From Planctomycetota bacterium (GTDB lineage Bacteria; Planctomycetota; B15-G4): a DNA stretch of 64,000 bases. The notes below the pieces were generated by a model. The model worked only from the letters and a program-made list of their open reading frames with translations. It was not told the origin of the DNA and made no database searches. Every line of letters begins with the position of its first letter. Positions within the stretch are counted from its first letter, which is position 1. Shown piece after piece: positions 8,063 to 16,414 of the stretch. The stretch covers positions 62,001-126,000 of the forward strand of contig JAQWOM010000023.1 in the NCBI GenBank assembly GCA_029245865.1, read 5' to 3'. A program made the translations under genes and the position numbers.

Positions 8063-10395
8063 GTCGACGTGCATGGGCAGGCCTCTTCATCTTCATCGTG
8101 GCCCTTGGGCTACGGGTTGCCTATATCCATGAGCAGACGGACAAACTCGGCCTCGACGTCAACAAGCTGACGCAAACCGACAATTACGTCTTCTCTCAAT
8201 GGGCGAGAATCATTGCTGAAGGCGATCTGCTCTGCGAGCAGCAACCCCATGCTTATCACCACTGGACGCAGGAAGTCGCGCCAGCCGAACGCTGGGTCGA
8301 CTGGTACGGCGGGCCAAAAACCTTCCACCAAACACCTCTGTACCCCTACTTTGTCGCTGCCGTCTACGCCGTCTCAAACTTCGACGACACGATGGTGGCC
8401 TACGCGCAGGCCTTTGTCGGAGCCTTCACGTGTCTGCTGACCTTCCTGCTCGCCAGCCGCGTCCTGAATCTGCGTGCAGGGATCATCGCGGGGCTGCTGC
8501 TTGCCTTCATGAGCAGCTACTATTTCTATGACGCCTTCGTTCTGAGGGATGGCCCCATGGCCTTTGTCGTGATACTCACGACTCTGGCCCTGGACGTGGC
8601 GGTCGAGCGCAACAGGAAACGAGACTGGCTCCTCGCCGGCGCCTCACTTGGGCTGTTCACGCTCGCCAAAGAAACCGGCATACCGCTGCTGCTTGCAACG
8701 CTGTTCGTCATGCTCATCGCATGGCGACACCGGCCAAAGTTCCTCATGCAAACAGCTGCCCTGCTTCTCGCAGGGTGGCTCATCGTGACAGCCCCTGCAT
8801 TCGCTCGCAATGTCGCCGTGGGTGCGCCAACTTTCAAACTGAGCACTCGTGGTCCAGAAGTTTTCATCACCGGCAATGCCCACGGGCAAAGCGGCGTCGG
8901 CTGGGAACCGCCCGTAGCCCTGCTACGAGAGCTGCTCATGGAGAGCAACTTCTCCCTTGTCCAATCCATGATCCTGACTGCAGGCACGCACAAGGGCTCT
9001 CCTTGGACTCTTGCCGAGTTGCTCTGGGCCAAGACAGAGGCGTTCTTAAACGGCTATGAAGTTCCGAACAACGTCAACTTCTACTTACACCGATCTCACC
9101 TTCTGTCATTGCAAGTGGGCTTCGTCTCCATGAGCTTCGTTGCGCCAGCCATGCTGCTCGGGCTGATCTTGGGCATCCAGAAGCGCCGCCGACTCACCGT
9201 CACCTATCTCATGCTCGGAACGCTGTCCTTGTCCGTCATCGCGCTCTATATCTTGGCGCGATTCAGGCTTCAGGTACTTCCCTTGATGGCCATCTTCGCC
9301 GCACTGTCCATCGACTGGGGCATCACGCGTTGGTCCAAGCGGCGGTATGGATCACTCGCCGCGGCCCTTGCACTGATGGGCAGCTTCACCTGGTGGACCT
9401 GGAGTCACCCCGACCCATATGGCGAAGACAGCAAGAACACCAGCATCATGTTGCAACTCGCCAAAACGGGGAACTTTGAAAAGTCGCTCTACTATCGCGA
9501 CAGACTCGTTGAGGTTCTGACGCGCGCAGGGAGCGCCCAACCAGAAGAAGAGCACGGCGGCAAACTGGCCATCCTTCAGGACGCCTTCGACAACTTTGAC
9601 GTCGCCATGAGTGCAGCACCAGGCACTGCCGCGCACCACCATGCGCTGGCAAACGGGTACGCCACACTGATCCCCATCATGAAGCGAGGCGACCTGCGCG
9701 AGTTCTCCTTACTCTCTCGCGAAAATTACACACAGGCCATGGAACTGGACGAAACGCGGCCAGGAGTTCGCCACGGACTCGGAATGCTTCTCGCAAGCAT
9801 CGAGAATCACTTCCAAAACGAAGCTCCACAGAAGAATTTTGGCGGTGCCTATCAGTGGTTTGTTCGCGAACTCGAACTGCACCCAGATCATGGACCAAGC
9901 CACCGGGACATTGGCAAGCTGCATCTCACCTGGGAGCAATGGCACACCGCCCTCGAGCACCTTCTCCAAGCCGAAGTCTCCGGAACCACGGACGCGGAAA
10001 GCTTGGCAGCCATTGCACGCATCTCGGTCGATGACCGGATAAGAAAAAAGGCGCAGCTCTCCGTCTACGGCCAGCCCACCCCGTCCTATGACCTCGTCCG
10101 CGGAGAGCGCTACATGCGGAGGGCTCTCAACATGGCTCCCGACGACCCGGTTGTACTGACCTATACATCTGACGTGATGTACATCCTTGGCCGGTATGAC
10201 GAGGCGATCGAAACTCTGCAGCGACTCGCCACGATACAACCCTGGAAAGAGGAGTACGTCCGATCTCGGGTGGACGCATTCCGAATCCGCGCTGCGAGAG
10301 AAGCTGCGAAGCTCATCGAAACGACACCTCCAACGGAACTTGAGTTGGAAGCCGAAACCACGGAACCCGACTCCCGGCACGAGGACCTTCGATGA
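8059..10395 (+). CDS. ArnT/PMT-like (GT39/GT83-type) membrane glycosyltransferase with TPR tail
   Basis: The 778-residue product has a first membrane helix followed by a long periplasmic loop with an early acidic residue (QTDNYVF) and a HQTPLYPYF segment. Then come about ten membrane helices including FVLRDGPMAF. This is the layout of C-type glycosyltransferases of the dolichyl-phosphate-mannose-protein mannosyltransferase superfamily, which use polyprenyl-phosphate sugars on the periplasmic face. From about residue 460 the protein is soluble and TPR-like (for example PVVLTYTSDVMYILGRYDEA). It overlaps both neighbours by ATGA (8059-8062 and 10392-10395). A fused TPR tail like that of its upstream neighbour suggests both enzymes dock in one complex. 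Acceptor (lipid, glycan or protein) and sugar are unknown. Confidence 0.78.
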   Translation: MSRRAWAGLFIFIVALGLRVAYIHEQTDKLGLDVNKLTQTDNYVFSQWARIIAEGDLLCEQQPHAYHHWTQEVAPAERWVDWYGGPKTFHQTPLYPYFVAAVYAVSNFDDTMVAYAQAFVGAFTCLLTFLLASRVLNLRAGIIAGLLLAFMSSYYFYDAFVLRDGPMAFVVILTTLALDVAVERNRKRDWLLAGASLGLFTLAKETGIPLLLATLFVMLIAWRHRPKFLMQTAALLLAGWLIVTAPAFARNVAVGAPTFKLSTRGPEVFITGNAHGQSGVGWEPPVALLRELLMESNFSLVQSMILTAGTHKGSPWTLAELLWAKTEAFLNGYEVPNNVNFYLHRSHLLSLQVGFVSMSFVAPAMLLGLILGIQKRRRLTVTYLMLGTLSLSVIALYILARFRLQVLPLMAIFAALSIDWGITRWSKRRYGSLAAALALMGSFTWWTWSHPDPYGEDSKNTSIMLQLAKTGNFEKSLYYRDRLVEVLTRAGSAQPEEEHGGKLAILQDAFDNFDVAMSAAPGTAAHHHALANGYATLIPIMKRGDLREFSLLSRENYTQAMELDETRPGVRHGLGMLLASIENHFQNEAPQKNFGGAYQWFVRELELHPDHGPSHRDIGKLHLTWEQWHTALEHLLQAEVSGTTDAESLAAIARISVDDRIRKKAQLSVYGQPTPSYDLVRGERYMRRALNMAPDDPVVLTYTSDVMYILGRYDEAIETLQRLATIQPWKEEYVRSRVDAFRIRAAREAAKLIETTPPTELELEAETTEPDSRHEDLR

Positions 10396-11888
10396 ACGCT
10401 GAACGCCTTTTCGTTCAGATATTCCTGCTGAGTGCGGCCCTGGCCGCCTGCAGCCCGGCAGATGCGCCCCCTCCCTCGCGCCCCGACCTGGTCCTTGTCG
10501 TCATCGACACGCTACGCGCGGACCGCCTTTCTGCCTATGGTTATGAACGACCAACATCTCCAGGTCTCGAAGCGCTCGCCGAGAAAGGCGTTCTCTTTGA
10601 GGATGTCACGGCGCAGTCCACATGGACACTTCCGTCCATGGCCTCCATGCTGAGCGGACGGCATGTCTTTGTGAATGCCAAGCACATGCCTCCCGCCATC
10701 CCAACCCTTGCAGAACGCCTCAAAGAGACAGGCTATGAAACCGTTGCCTTCCTCGGGAATCCGGCTCTCTCCACGCCGGCGAGCGGTTACCAGCGCGGCT
10801 TCGATGACGTTCTCGATCGTGACAGCACAGGAGGAGCCAACTGGGACGCAAGTGACCTCGTCCTCGCGGTGGAGAACTGGCTGAAAGACCATCCGCCGGG
10901 TGACGCCCCACGCTTCTACTACCTGCACTTCATGGATCCCCACTGGCCCTACGAACCTCAGGGAGAGGCAAGCCTTCCAGGCACCGCCCGCGTTCGCGAT
11001 GACGTCCTCGACGCGTGGGTCAAGCGCGCAAGAGAAGATGCACCAATACTCAAAAACTTCGACCAAGATCGGCGCTCGATTCTGGAATCGCTAGACGCCT
11101 ACGACCACGAGATCTTGAATGTGGACCAAGAACTCACCCACCTTCTCGACACACTGATACGTGAAGACAAAGAGCGGCTCGTCGTTGTTGCGTCGGACCA
11201 CGGCGAAGGCCTCTGGGACCACGAACACCACGCCAATCGAGTAGAAAAGCTCCACTCTCCCGAGACGCGCACACTCTCCAACGTATTCTTTCGTGATCAC
11301 AGCTATCACATGTTCCAAGAACTCTTGTTCACCCCACTCATCATTCAAGGCCCTGGGTTTACAGGAGGGCAACGCATCAAGCGCCCGGTAGAAAATGTAG
11401 ACATCGCCCCCACGCTCTTGCGTGCTGCGGGCCTCTCGAATGACGAGAACCTTGACGGGCAACCTCTGCAGGACGTGGTGACCGGCACAGCGCCTGAGAA
11501 GCCGTACGTTTTCAGCCACAGTAAAGAAGCCACCATCGTTCGGCGCACATCGGACAACTGGAAGCTGATTTCACCGACACCAACCGGCGACGCCTACGGG
11601 ATGCCCTGGATGATGTTCAAGCTCAGCACGGACCCCTACGAGCGCCAGAACCTGGCTCCACTCTCTTCGGAACGCCAGGCAACATCGCCGCACCTCAATG
11701 AGTTTCGCTCCTTGATCGGTGTTCGAGAACGCGCCGCAAAAGAGTTTGATCTCTATCTCGAAGGCAACGCAGAACTCAGCAACGACGAGCAACTGCAGAC
11801 ACTGCGAGAACTGGGATATGTCGGCAGCGCCTTCGACAACTCGGATATCGAGAACGACGAGCAACCTGCCTCAGACAGCGACCACTAG
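10392..11888 (+). CDS. Sulfatase-like lipoprotein of the alkaline-phosphatase superfamily, Thr nucleophile
   Basis: The 498-residue product has a signal peptide with lipobox LAAC (Cys20), so it is a lipid-anchored exported enzyme. Metal-site motifs of the sulfatase/alkaline-phosphatase fold are present: VVIDTLRADRLSAYGY (Asp39), a conserved DPHWPY, and ASDHGEGLWDH. At the catalytic position the sulfatase signature C/S-x-P-S-R reads T-L-P-S-M, with Thr79 in place of the formylglycine Cys and Met in place of Arg. True sulfatase activity is therefore unlikely. A Thr nucleophile is used by phosphoethanolamine and phosphoglycerol transferases and some phosphodiesterases, so a phospho-group transfer or hydrolysis on the surface glycan is the better inference. 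It is translationally coupled to the glycosyltransferase upstream. The stop is followed 61 nt later by the 3' end of selC on the other strand. Confidence 0.82.
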   Translation: MNAERLFVQIFLLSAALAACSPADAPPPSRPDLVLVVIDTLRADRLSAYGYERPTSPGLEALAEKGVLFEDVTAQSTWTLPSMASMLSGRHVFVNAKHMPPAIPTLAERLKETGYETVAFLGNPALSTPASGYQRGFDDVLDRDSTGGANWDASDLVLAVENWLKDHPPGDAPRFYYLHFMDPHWPYEPQGEASLPGTARVRDDVLDAWVKRAREDAPILKNFDQDRRSILESLDAYDHEILNVDQELTHLLDTLIREDKERLVVVASDHGEGLWDHEHHANRVEKLHSPETRTLSNVFFRDHSYHMFQELLFTPLIIQGPGFTGGQRIKRPVENVDIAPTLLRAAGLSNDENLDGQPLQDVVTGTAPEKPYVFSHSKEATIVRRTSDNWKLISPTPTGDAYGMPWMMFKLSTDPYERQNLAPLSSERQATSPHLNEFRSLIGVRERAAKEFDLYLEGNAELSNDEQLQTLRELGYVGSAFDNSDIENDEQPASDSDH

Positions 11889-11949
11889 GTCGCACGGGAG
11901 CCTGCCTCTGCCCCGGCCGCTCGCAGGGCCGTTCGGCGAGAGGGCAGAC

Positions 11950-12046
11950 TGGCGGGAGCGCATGGGAATCGAACCCACCCGGGGAGTTTTTGGCCCCCCA
12001 ATCTGGATTTGAAGTCCAGTAGGCACACCAGCGCCTTGCCGCTCCC
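11950..12046 (-). tRNA. selC: tRNA-Sec (anticodon UCA)
   Basis: The minus strand folds into a 97-nt selenocysteine tRNA. The acceptor stem starts GGGAGCG and pairs with CGCTCCC; an eighth acceptor position is a G-G mismatch. The D arm has the diagnostic 6-bp stem (AGGCGC with GTGCCT) and a 4-nt TGGT loop. The anticodon arm is CTGGA CTTCAAA TCCAG with anticodon TCA, identical to the core of known bacterial selC genes. The long variable arm is a 6-bp GGGGGG/CTCCCC stem, followed by a TTCGATT T loop, discriminator G and an encoded CCA. Its presence near selA and selD means UGA is decoded as selenocysteine in this organism. Confidence 0.95.
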
Positions 12047-12215
12047 TGACGTCTGGTGCGTGGGAGTGTAGCGGGCAAGCCGCGTGGAGGTCCACTTCCC
12101 GGAGATCCGGCCGTCCGCGAACCGTGATCCCCCCTGCCCACGTCGGTACGATGTCCAAGCCATCCAAGAGTGGCCGCGCTCTCCTCTCTCCATTCCCCCC
12201 TCATCAGAGCTCATC

Positions 12216-12914
12216 ATGGCCTCTCCTGCCCTCGACCCCCGTTTCCGTGCTGCGCTCATGGCAAAACGCCGCGGGGAGATCCAGGAGGCTCGGCGCATCC
12301 TCGAGGAAATGCTCGGAGAGGACCCCGAACATGCCGACGCCCTCGAGGTGCTCGGGATGATGGTGTCCGAAGATGGAGAACTCGATCTCGCGATCGAGCT
12401 CACCTCCCGACTCGTCTCTCTCCAACCTGAATCCATCATGGCTCACGCCAACCTGTCTCGTTTCTACATGTTGAAGGGAGACAAGGAGACGGCCGAAGAA
12501 TGGCAGGCCAAGGCACGTGTTCTTGGCTGGAAAGAAGAGGTCGGGCGCAAGGCATCCGCCACGGCTGGCAGCGGAATGGAAACCGTCTCGCCCGACATGG
12601 TCGAGAAACAAGAGAAAGCCGTGGAGGAACGCCCGGACGATGCCATGGCTCGCATGGCGCTTGCATCCAGCTACCGCAAGCTTGGCATGCCTGTGAAGGC
12701 CGTCAGTCATCTTCAACACGCACTGACAATTGACGACACCTTGTCCAACGTCTATTTGGCCTTGGGGCAAAGTCTCGAAGAGGCCAACATGAAAGAAGAT
12801 GCCGCCGAGGTTTACCGGCGAGGCGTCCCGATTGCCGACAAAAAAGGCGACTTCATGCCTCGCAATCAAATGGCGTCAAAGCTGACCCAACTCGAGAAAG
12901 ACAACAGGAGCTAA
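12216..12914 (+). CDS. Soluble TPR protein
   Basis: I chose ATG 12216 because the open frame upstream runs across noncoding sequence beside selC. The 232-residue product has no signal peptide. It consists of TPR units: one block at roughly residues 10-95 (RRGEIQEARRILEEML, HADALEVLGMMVSEDGELDLAIEL) and another at about 135-220 (DDAMARMALASSYRKLGMPVKAVSHL). A predicted linker separates them. TPRs bind proteins; nothing indicates the partner. It is followed after 7 nt by folD, whose AGGAG lies at the end of this gene, so the two are cotranscribed. Its function is otherwise unknown. Confidence 0.75.
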   Translation: MASPALDPRFRAALMAKRRGEIQEARRILEEMLGEDPEHADALEVLGMMVSEDGELDLAIELTSRLVSLQPESIMAHANLSRFYMLKGDKETAEEWQAKARVLGWKEEVGRKASATAGSGMETVSPDMVEKQEKAVEERPDDAMARMALASSYRKLGMPVKAVSHLQHALTIDDTLSNVYLALGQSLEEANMKEDAAEVYRRGVPIADKKGDFMPRNQMASKLTQLEKDNRS

Positions 12915-12921
12915 ATCAAAC

Positions 12922-13800
12922 ATGTCTGCCGAGATGCTGCGCGGCGCCCCAGTGGCGAGCGCTCTCAGAAAGCAAGTGATTGCGGTCATTGAGGCGAACA
13001 AGGTCCAGCCCTGTCTGGCGAACATCGTTGTCGGTGAAAACCCGGCCGCTGGCTCATACCTTGACTCCCTCGACAAAGCCGCAAGTAAACGCGGAATCGC
13101 AACAAGGCGCCTCAAACTCGACGAAGCGGTCACGCAAGATGAGCTCTGCGAAGCCGTCGTGGAGGCGGGACGGAATCAGAGCATTCATGGGCTCATGATT
13201 CAGTTTCCTCTCCCCCAAGGCATCGAGCGCCAGCATGTCACTGACCTCATTCCATCCGCTAGAGATGTGGATGGACTCACCACGGAATCACTCGGTGCTG
13301 TGCTCGCGGGAAGTCAGCGGCATACAGCTCCAGCCACTGCGGCAGCAGTGTGTGAGATCCTCGCGTCAGATGAACGCCTGGACCCATGTGGACGCACGGT
13401 CACCGTCGTGGGCCGCAGCCTGGTGGTCGGTCGACCTCTCTCGGCCATGCTCACCGCCAGCCTGCCGGGCGGAAATGCAACCGTAACCACATGCCACAGC
13501 CGCAGCCAAAACCTTGCCGAGCACACGCGCCAGGCAGACATTGTCGTCATGGCTGTTGGCCGACGGCACATGCTGACGCCCGACATGGTGAAACCGGGCG
13601 CCATTGTGATCGACGTCGGCACTCACCCCGTCGAGCGCGATGGGAAGTGGACCCTGGATGGCGATGTCCATCCAGATGTCGAAGGCGTTGCCGGCTTCAT
13701 GACTCCCGTTCCTGGCGGAGTTGGGATCGTGACAACAGCCGTCCTCATGCGCCACGTTGCGGCAGCGGCCTGTCCCGGCGTGATGAAACCCGCGTGGTAA
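12922..13800 (+). CDS. folD: Methylenetetrahydrofolate dehydrogenase/cyclohydrolase FolD
   Basis: FolD interconverts 5,10-methylene-, methenyl- and 10-formyl-tetrahydrofolate in one-carbon metabolism. The 292-residue length is normal. Recognisable elements are GENPAAGSY with Tyr46, the catalytic Lys at position 52 (Y-x5-K spacing as in the family), QFPLPQGI (Gln94), DVDGL, the Rossmann GRSLVVGRP, and PGGVGIVTTAVLM near the C-terminus. Two points are odd: the usual PCTPxG substrate motif reads PATAAAV, and the second family Lys (two residues before the catalytic one) is Leu50. It is preceded by AGGAG 11 nt upstream and overlaps the VWA gene by 7 nt. I am confident of the family; activity on folate is probable but the motif drift deserves note. 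Confidence 0.88.
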   Translation: MSAEMLRGAPVASALRKQVIAVIEANKVQPCLANIVVGENPAAGSYLDSLDKAASKRGIATRRLKLDEAVTQDELCEAVVEAGRNQSIHGLMIQFPLPQGIERQHVTDLIPSARDVDGLTTESLGAVLAGSQRHTAPATAAAVCEILASDERLDPCGRTVTVVGRSLVVGRPLSAMLTASLPGGNATVTTCHSRSQNLAEHTRQADIVVMAVGRRHMLTPDMVKPGAIVIDVGTHPVERDGKWTLDGDVHPDVEGVAGFMTPVPGGVGIVTTAVLMRHVAAAACPGVMKPAW

Positions 13801-15329
13801 AAAGAAAACAGCGTGGCCCGGCTGACTTCCCGAGAGCCAGCTTCACTCGCCCACTGCGTCTCTTCGGTTGGATCGCGCTCTGCTGCCTCTTCCTCTGCAC
13901 ACCCACACCAGCTCGGACTGCCCCGACACCCTCTCCCCACCAGGCAAGCAGCGATGGAGCTGCCCGTGAGGCAGTCAAGGCATACCGCCTCATGCGGCGC
14001 AACAGCAGGAGTTCCCCGGCGACCCTCTACGCCCTTCGTGACCTGGCGAATCACGACTCCCCCATCACCGTCGACGCCTTACTGGTCGAGCTAAAGAGCG
14101 ATCGGCTCGAGCAGTTCCGAGAAGCACGCCACGTCTTGCAAGGATTTCAAGAACCGGACACGCTCAGGCAAATCGTCAAGGAAGGTATTGGCCATTCCGT
14201 ACCCCAGGTCCGCGCCCAGGTCATCCTGGCCATGGGCAAAGGACGCCCCGAGAGTGTTGACTGGATCTCACCGACCGAGTCCGCTCTGGACGACTCCAAC
14301 CCAGCCGTTCGAGCAGCTGCAGTCGAAGCGCTTGGCCTTGCTCGCGCAAGCGGAAGGCTCGATCGGATTCTCGAACTCTCCGCCGACACGTCGGTCAGAG
14401 TCCGTCAACGCATCCCGGAAGCTCTCGTAAGGCTCGCACCCCAACGCGCGCTCGCTCTCCTGCGAACCATGACCTCCGACCCAAGCTGGCGAGTTCGCGC
14501 CTCCGTCGCCCGCGCGCTTGGCGCACTTCACACCCGCGCTGCCGTCGAAGCACTCATCGACCTTCTCGGGCAAGAAAGTGGGCGCGTGAGGGAAGATGCA
14601 CTGACCGAGCTCAAAAGACTCGTACGGCAAAACTTCGGGCTTCACGTTGACGCCTGGCGACGGTTTCTGCAAACAGCACCACCAGATTTTCTGAACACCA
14701 AGGGCAACGAAAACATCGAAGGCTTGGCCGACCCCGGAAGCGTCGTCTACTACGGACTCGCTTCACTCAGCAACCGATTTGTCCTTGTGACAGACCTCTC
14801 AGGAAGCATGTCCGCACGAGAGACTCTCGGCGCGCGTACACCACTCGTCGGCACGCGACTCGAGCTGACCAAGCTTCAGATCGAGGCCTTACTCGACAAG
14901 GTCGACAAAGAAGTCTCCGTAAATCTGATGACATTCAGCGACAAGGCGCACGTCTGGAGACGCAGCCTCCTTCCCATGACCCCTCAAGGCAAAGCCAAGG
15001 CCAAGGCCGAAGTCAAAAGTTATCGCGCCGATGGCGCAACCAACCTCTTTGACGCCCTCGACACATGCTTCGAACTCGCAGAGTCGTCGCTTGATGTACC
15101 TCGAAAAGAAGACGGCACTCCGGACACGATCTTTCTTCTCACGGATGGAGAACCCAGCGAAGGTGAGCTACGTAACACCCAACTGATTATCGAATACGTC
15201 ACGGAAAGGAATCGTGATCTTCAGCTTCGAATTCACTGCATCATGTTGAACACATCATCCGCGAGTCACGACTTCATGTCGCAACTTGCTGCTGCAACAA
15301 CAGGCGAATTCGTCAATCCGTTTGACTGA
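13794..15329 (+). CDS. Exported HEAT-repeat/von Willebrand factor A protein
   Basis: The likely start is GTG 13794, overlapping the folD stop by 7 nt. It gives a 511-residue protein with basic residues then a hydrophobic segment (GWIALCCLFLC) as a signal peptide. Residues roughly 85-275 are HEAT/PBS-lyase-like repeats (for example PAVRAAAVEALGLARASGRL and WRVRASVARALGALHTRAAV). Residues about 325-511 form a VWA domain with a complete MIDAS start (DLSGSMS), a threonine in a GATNLF segment and the distal aspartate in LLTDGEP. The fold mediates metal-dependent protein adhesion. VWA/HEAT combinations are common in Planctomycetes and myxobacteria. No partner is evident from the context. Confidence 0.8.
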   Translation: MVKRKQRGPADFPRASFTRPLRLFGWIALCCLFLCTPTPARTAPTPSPHQASSDGAAREAVKAYRLMRRNSRSSPATLYALRDLANHDSPITVDALLVELKSDRLEQFREARHVLQGFQEPDTLRQIVKEGIGHSVPQVRAQVILAMGKGRPESVDWISPTESALDDSNPAVRAAAVEALGLARASGRLDRILELSADTSVRVRQRIPEALVRLAPQRALALLRTMTSDPSWRVRASVARALGALHTRAAVEALIDLLGQESGRVREDALTELKRLVRQNFGLHVDAWRRFLQTAPPDFLNTKGNENIEGLADPGSVVYYGLASLSNRFVLVTDLSGSMSARETLGARTPLVGTRLELTKLQIEALLDKVDKEVSVNLMTFSDKAHVWRRSLLPMTPQGKAKAKAEVKSYRADGATNLFDALDTCFELAESSLDVPRKEDGTPDTIFLLTDGEPSEGELRNTQLIIEYVTERNRDLQLRIHCIMLNTSSASHDFMSQLAAATTGEFVNPFD

Positions 15330-15358
15330 CTCGCTCGGCAGAGAAACTCGGCGAACCT

Positions 15359-16414
15359 CTAGGGCTCAATCCGAACCTGCGGAGCACCGCTCGATTCTTC
15401 CGCACATCCGATTTCGCAGACGAGCACGTCACGCGCCGCGAGTTCCTCTTCAAGGCGCCTTGCAGATCCGGAGGGCACGGCCAGCAGCAGACCTCCAGAG
15501 GTCTCACTGTCCGTTGCGAGGTTCATGGTCACCTTGTCAACTTGATCGGAAACAACGAGGGCCTCCCCGAGGTGCGCTTGTGTACGAGCCGCTCCCCCTG
15601 AGGCAAAACCCTTGTCCATCAAACGCCGAGCTCCGTCCAGCAACGGTAGCGCCGCTGCTGACAACACGAGGTCTACGCCGCTTGCCATGGCCATCTCATG
15701 GCCGTGGCCGGCGAGCCCAAAACCCGTCACATCGGTCGCTCCGCGAACCGACACTGCTTTCATGGCATCAGCCGCTGCGGCATTGAGTGCGCCCATCTGG
15801 CGCTGCGCAGCCTCAAGCTCTGACTCCGAAGCCTTGCCCTTTCGGGCAGCCGTCGTCAGACACCCTGTCCCGAGTGCCTTCGTCAGGTAGAGCCGGTCGC
15901 CCACTCTTGCCCCACCGTTCGTCACCTGCTCCCCAGGACGCAGAGTGCCCGTGACAGCGAGCCCGAACTTCACACCTTCGTCGGAGACAGAATGTCCTCC
16001 GAGCGTCACCGCGCCTGCCTCACGCACAGCATCTTCAGCACCTGCCAGGATCTCTCCGAGAACAGACATAGGGAGATCCTCGTTATTGAAGACCACCAGG
16101 TTCAGCACGCTCAATGGAGTCGCCCCCATGGCATAGAGATCTGAAAGGGCGTTCGCTGCTGCAATCCGTCCAAACCACCAGGGGTCATCCACCACAGGCG
16201 GGAAAAAGTCTGTGCTCTGCACGATCGCCAGATCATCGTTCACCGCCAACACGCCAGCATCGTCGAAGTGAGACGAACCGACCAGCAATCTGGGGTCATC
16301 CTGCGGCGGGAGACTTGAGAGAACCTTCACGAGGTCCTGTGCCGGAATTTTGGCAGCTCAGCCAGCGCAGTTGGCGTAGTTCGTCAGTCGCAGCTTGCGT
16401 CCAGACAACTTCAT
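15359..16414 (-). CDS. selD: Selenophosphate synthetase SelD, itself a selenoprotein (in-frame UGA = Sec19)
   Basis: SelD makes selenophosphate from selenide and ATP. Conventional reading starts only at GTG 16330 and loses the catalytic N-terminus. Reading through the TGA at 16360-16358 extends the frame upstream to ATG 16414, giving 351 residues. The restored N-terminus has LTNYANCAG, then U19, then AAK with Lys22. It aligns exactly with the SelD active site (Cys17 and Lys20 in E. coli; Sec is common elsewhere). The ATG overlaps the selA stop (ATGA, 16411-16414), independently supporting this start. Downstream are the STDFFPPVVDDPWWFGRIAA, ALSDLYAMGATPLSVLN and GGHSV motifs. tRNA-Sec and selA in the window make decoding credible. 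A SECIS-like hairpin follows the UGA. Confidence 0.94.
16321..16337 (-). promoter_or_regulatory. Candidate bacterial SECIS hairpin in selD
   Basis: In the mRNA, GGACCT pairs with AGGTTC (6 bp including one G-U) around the 5-nt loop CGUGA. The apical loop lies 27-31 nt downstream of the UGA and contains G and U, matching the general requirement for SelB recognition in bacteria. The stem below is weak, so the exact structure is uncertain. Confidence 0.55.
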
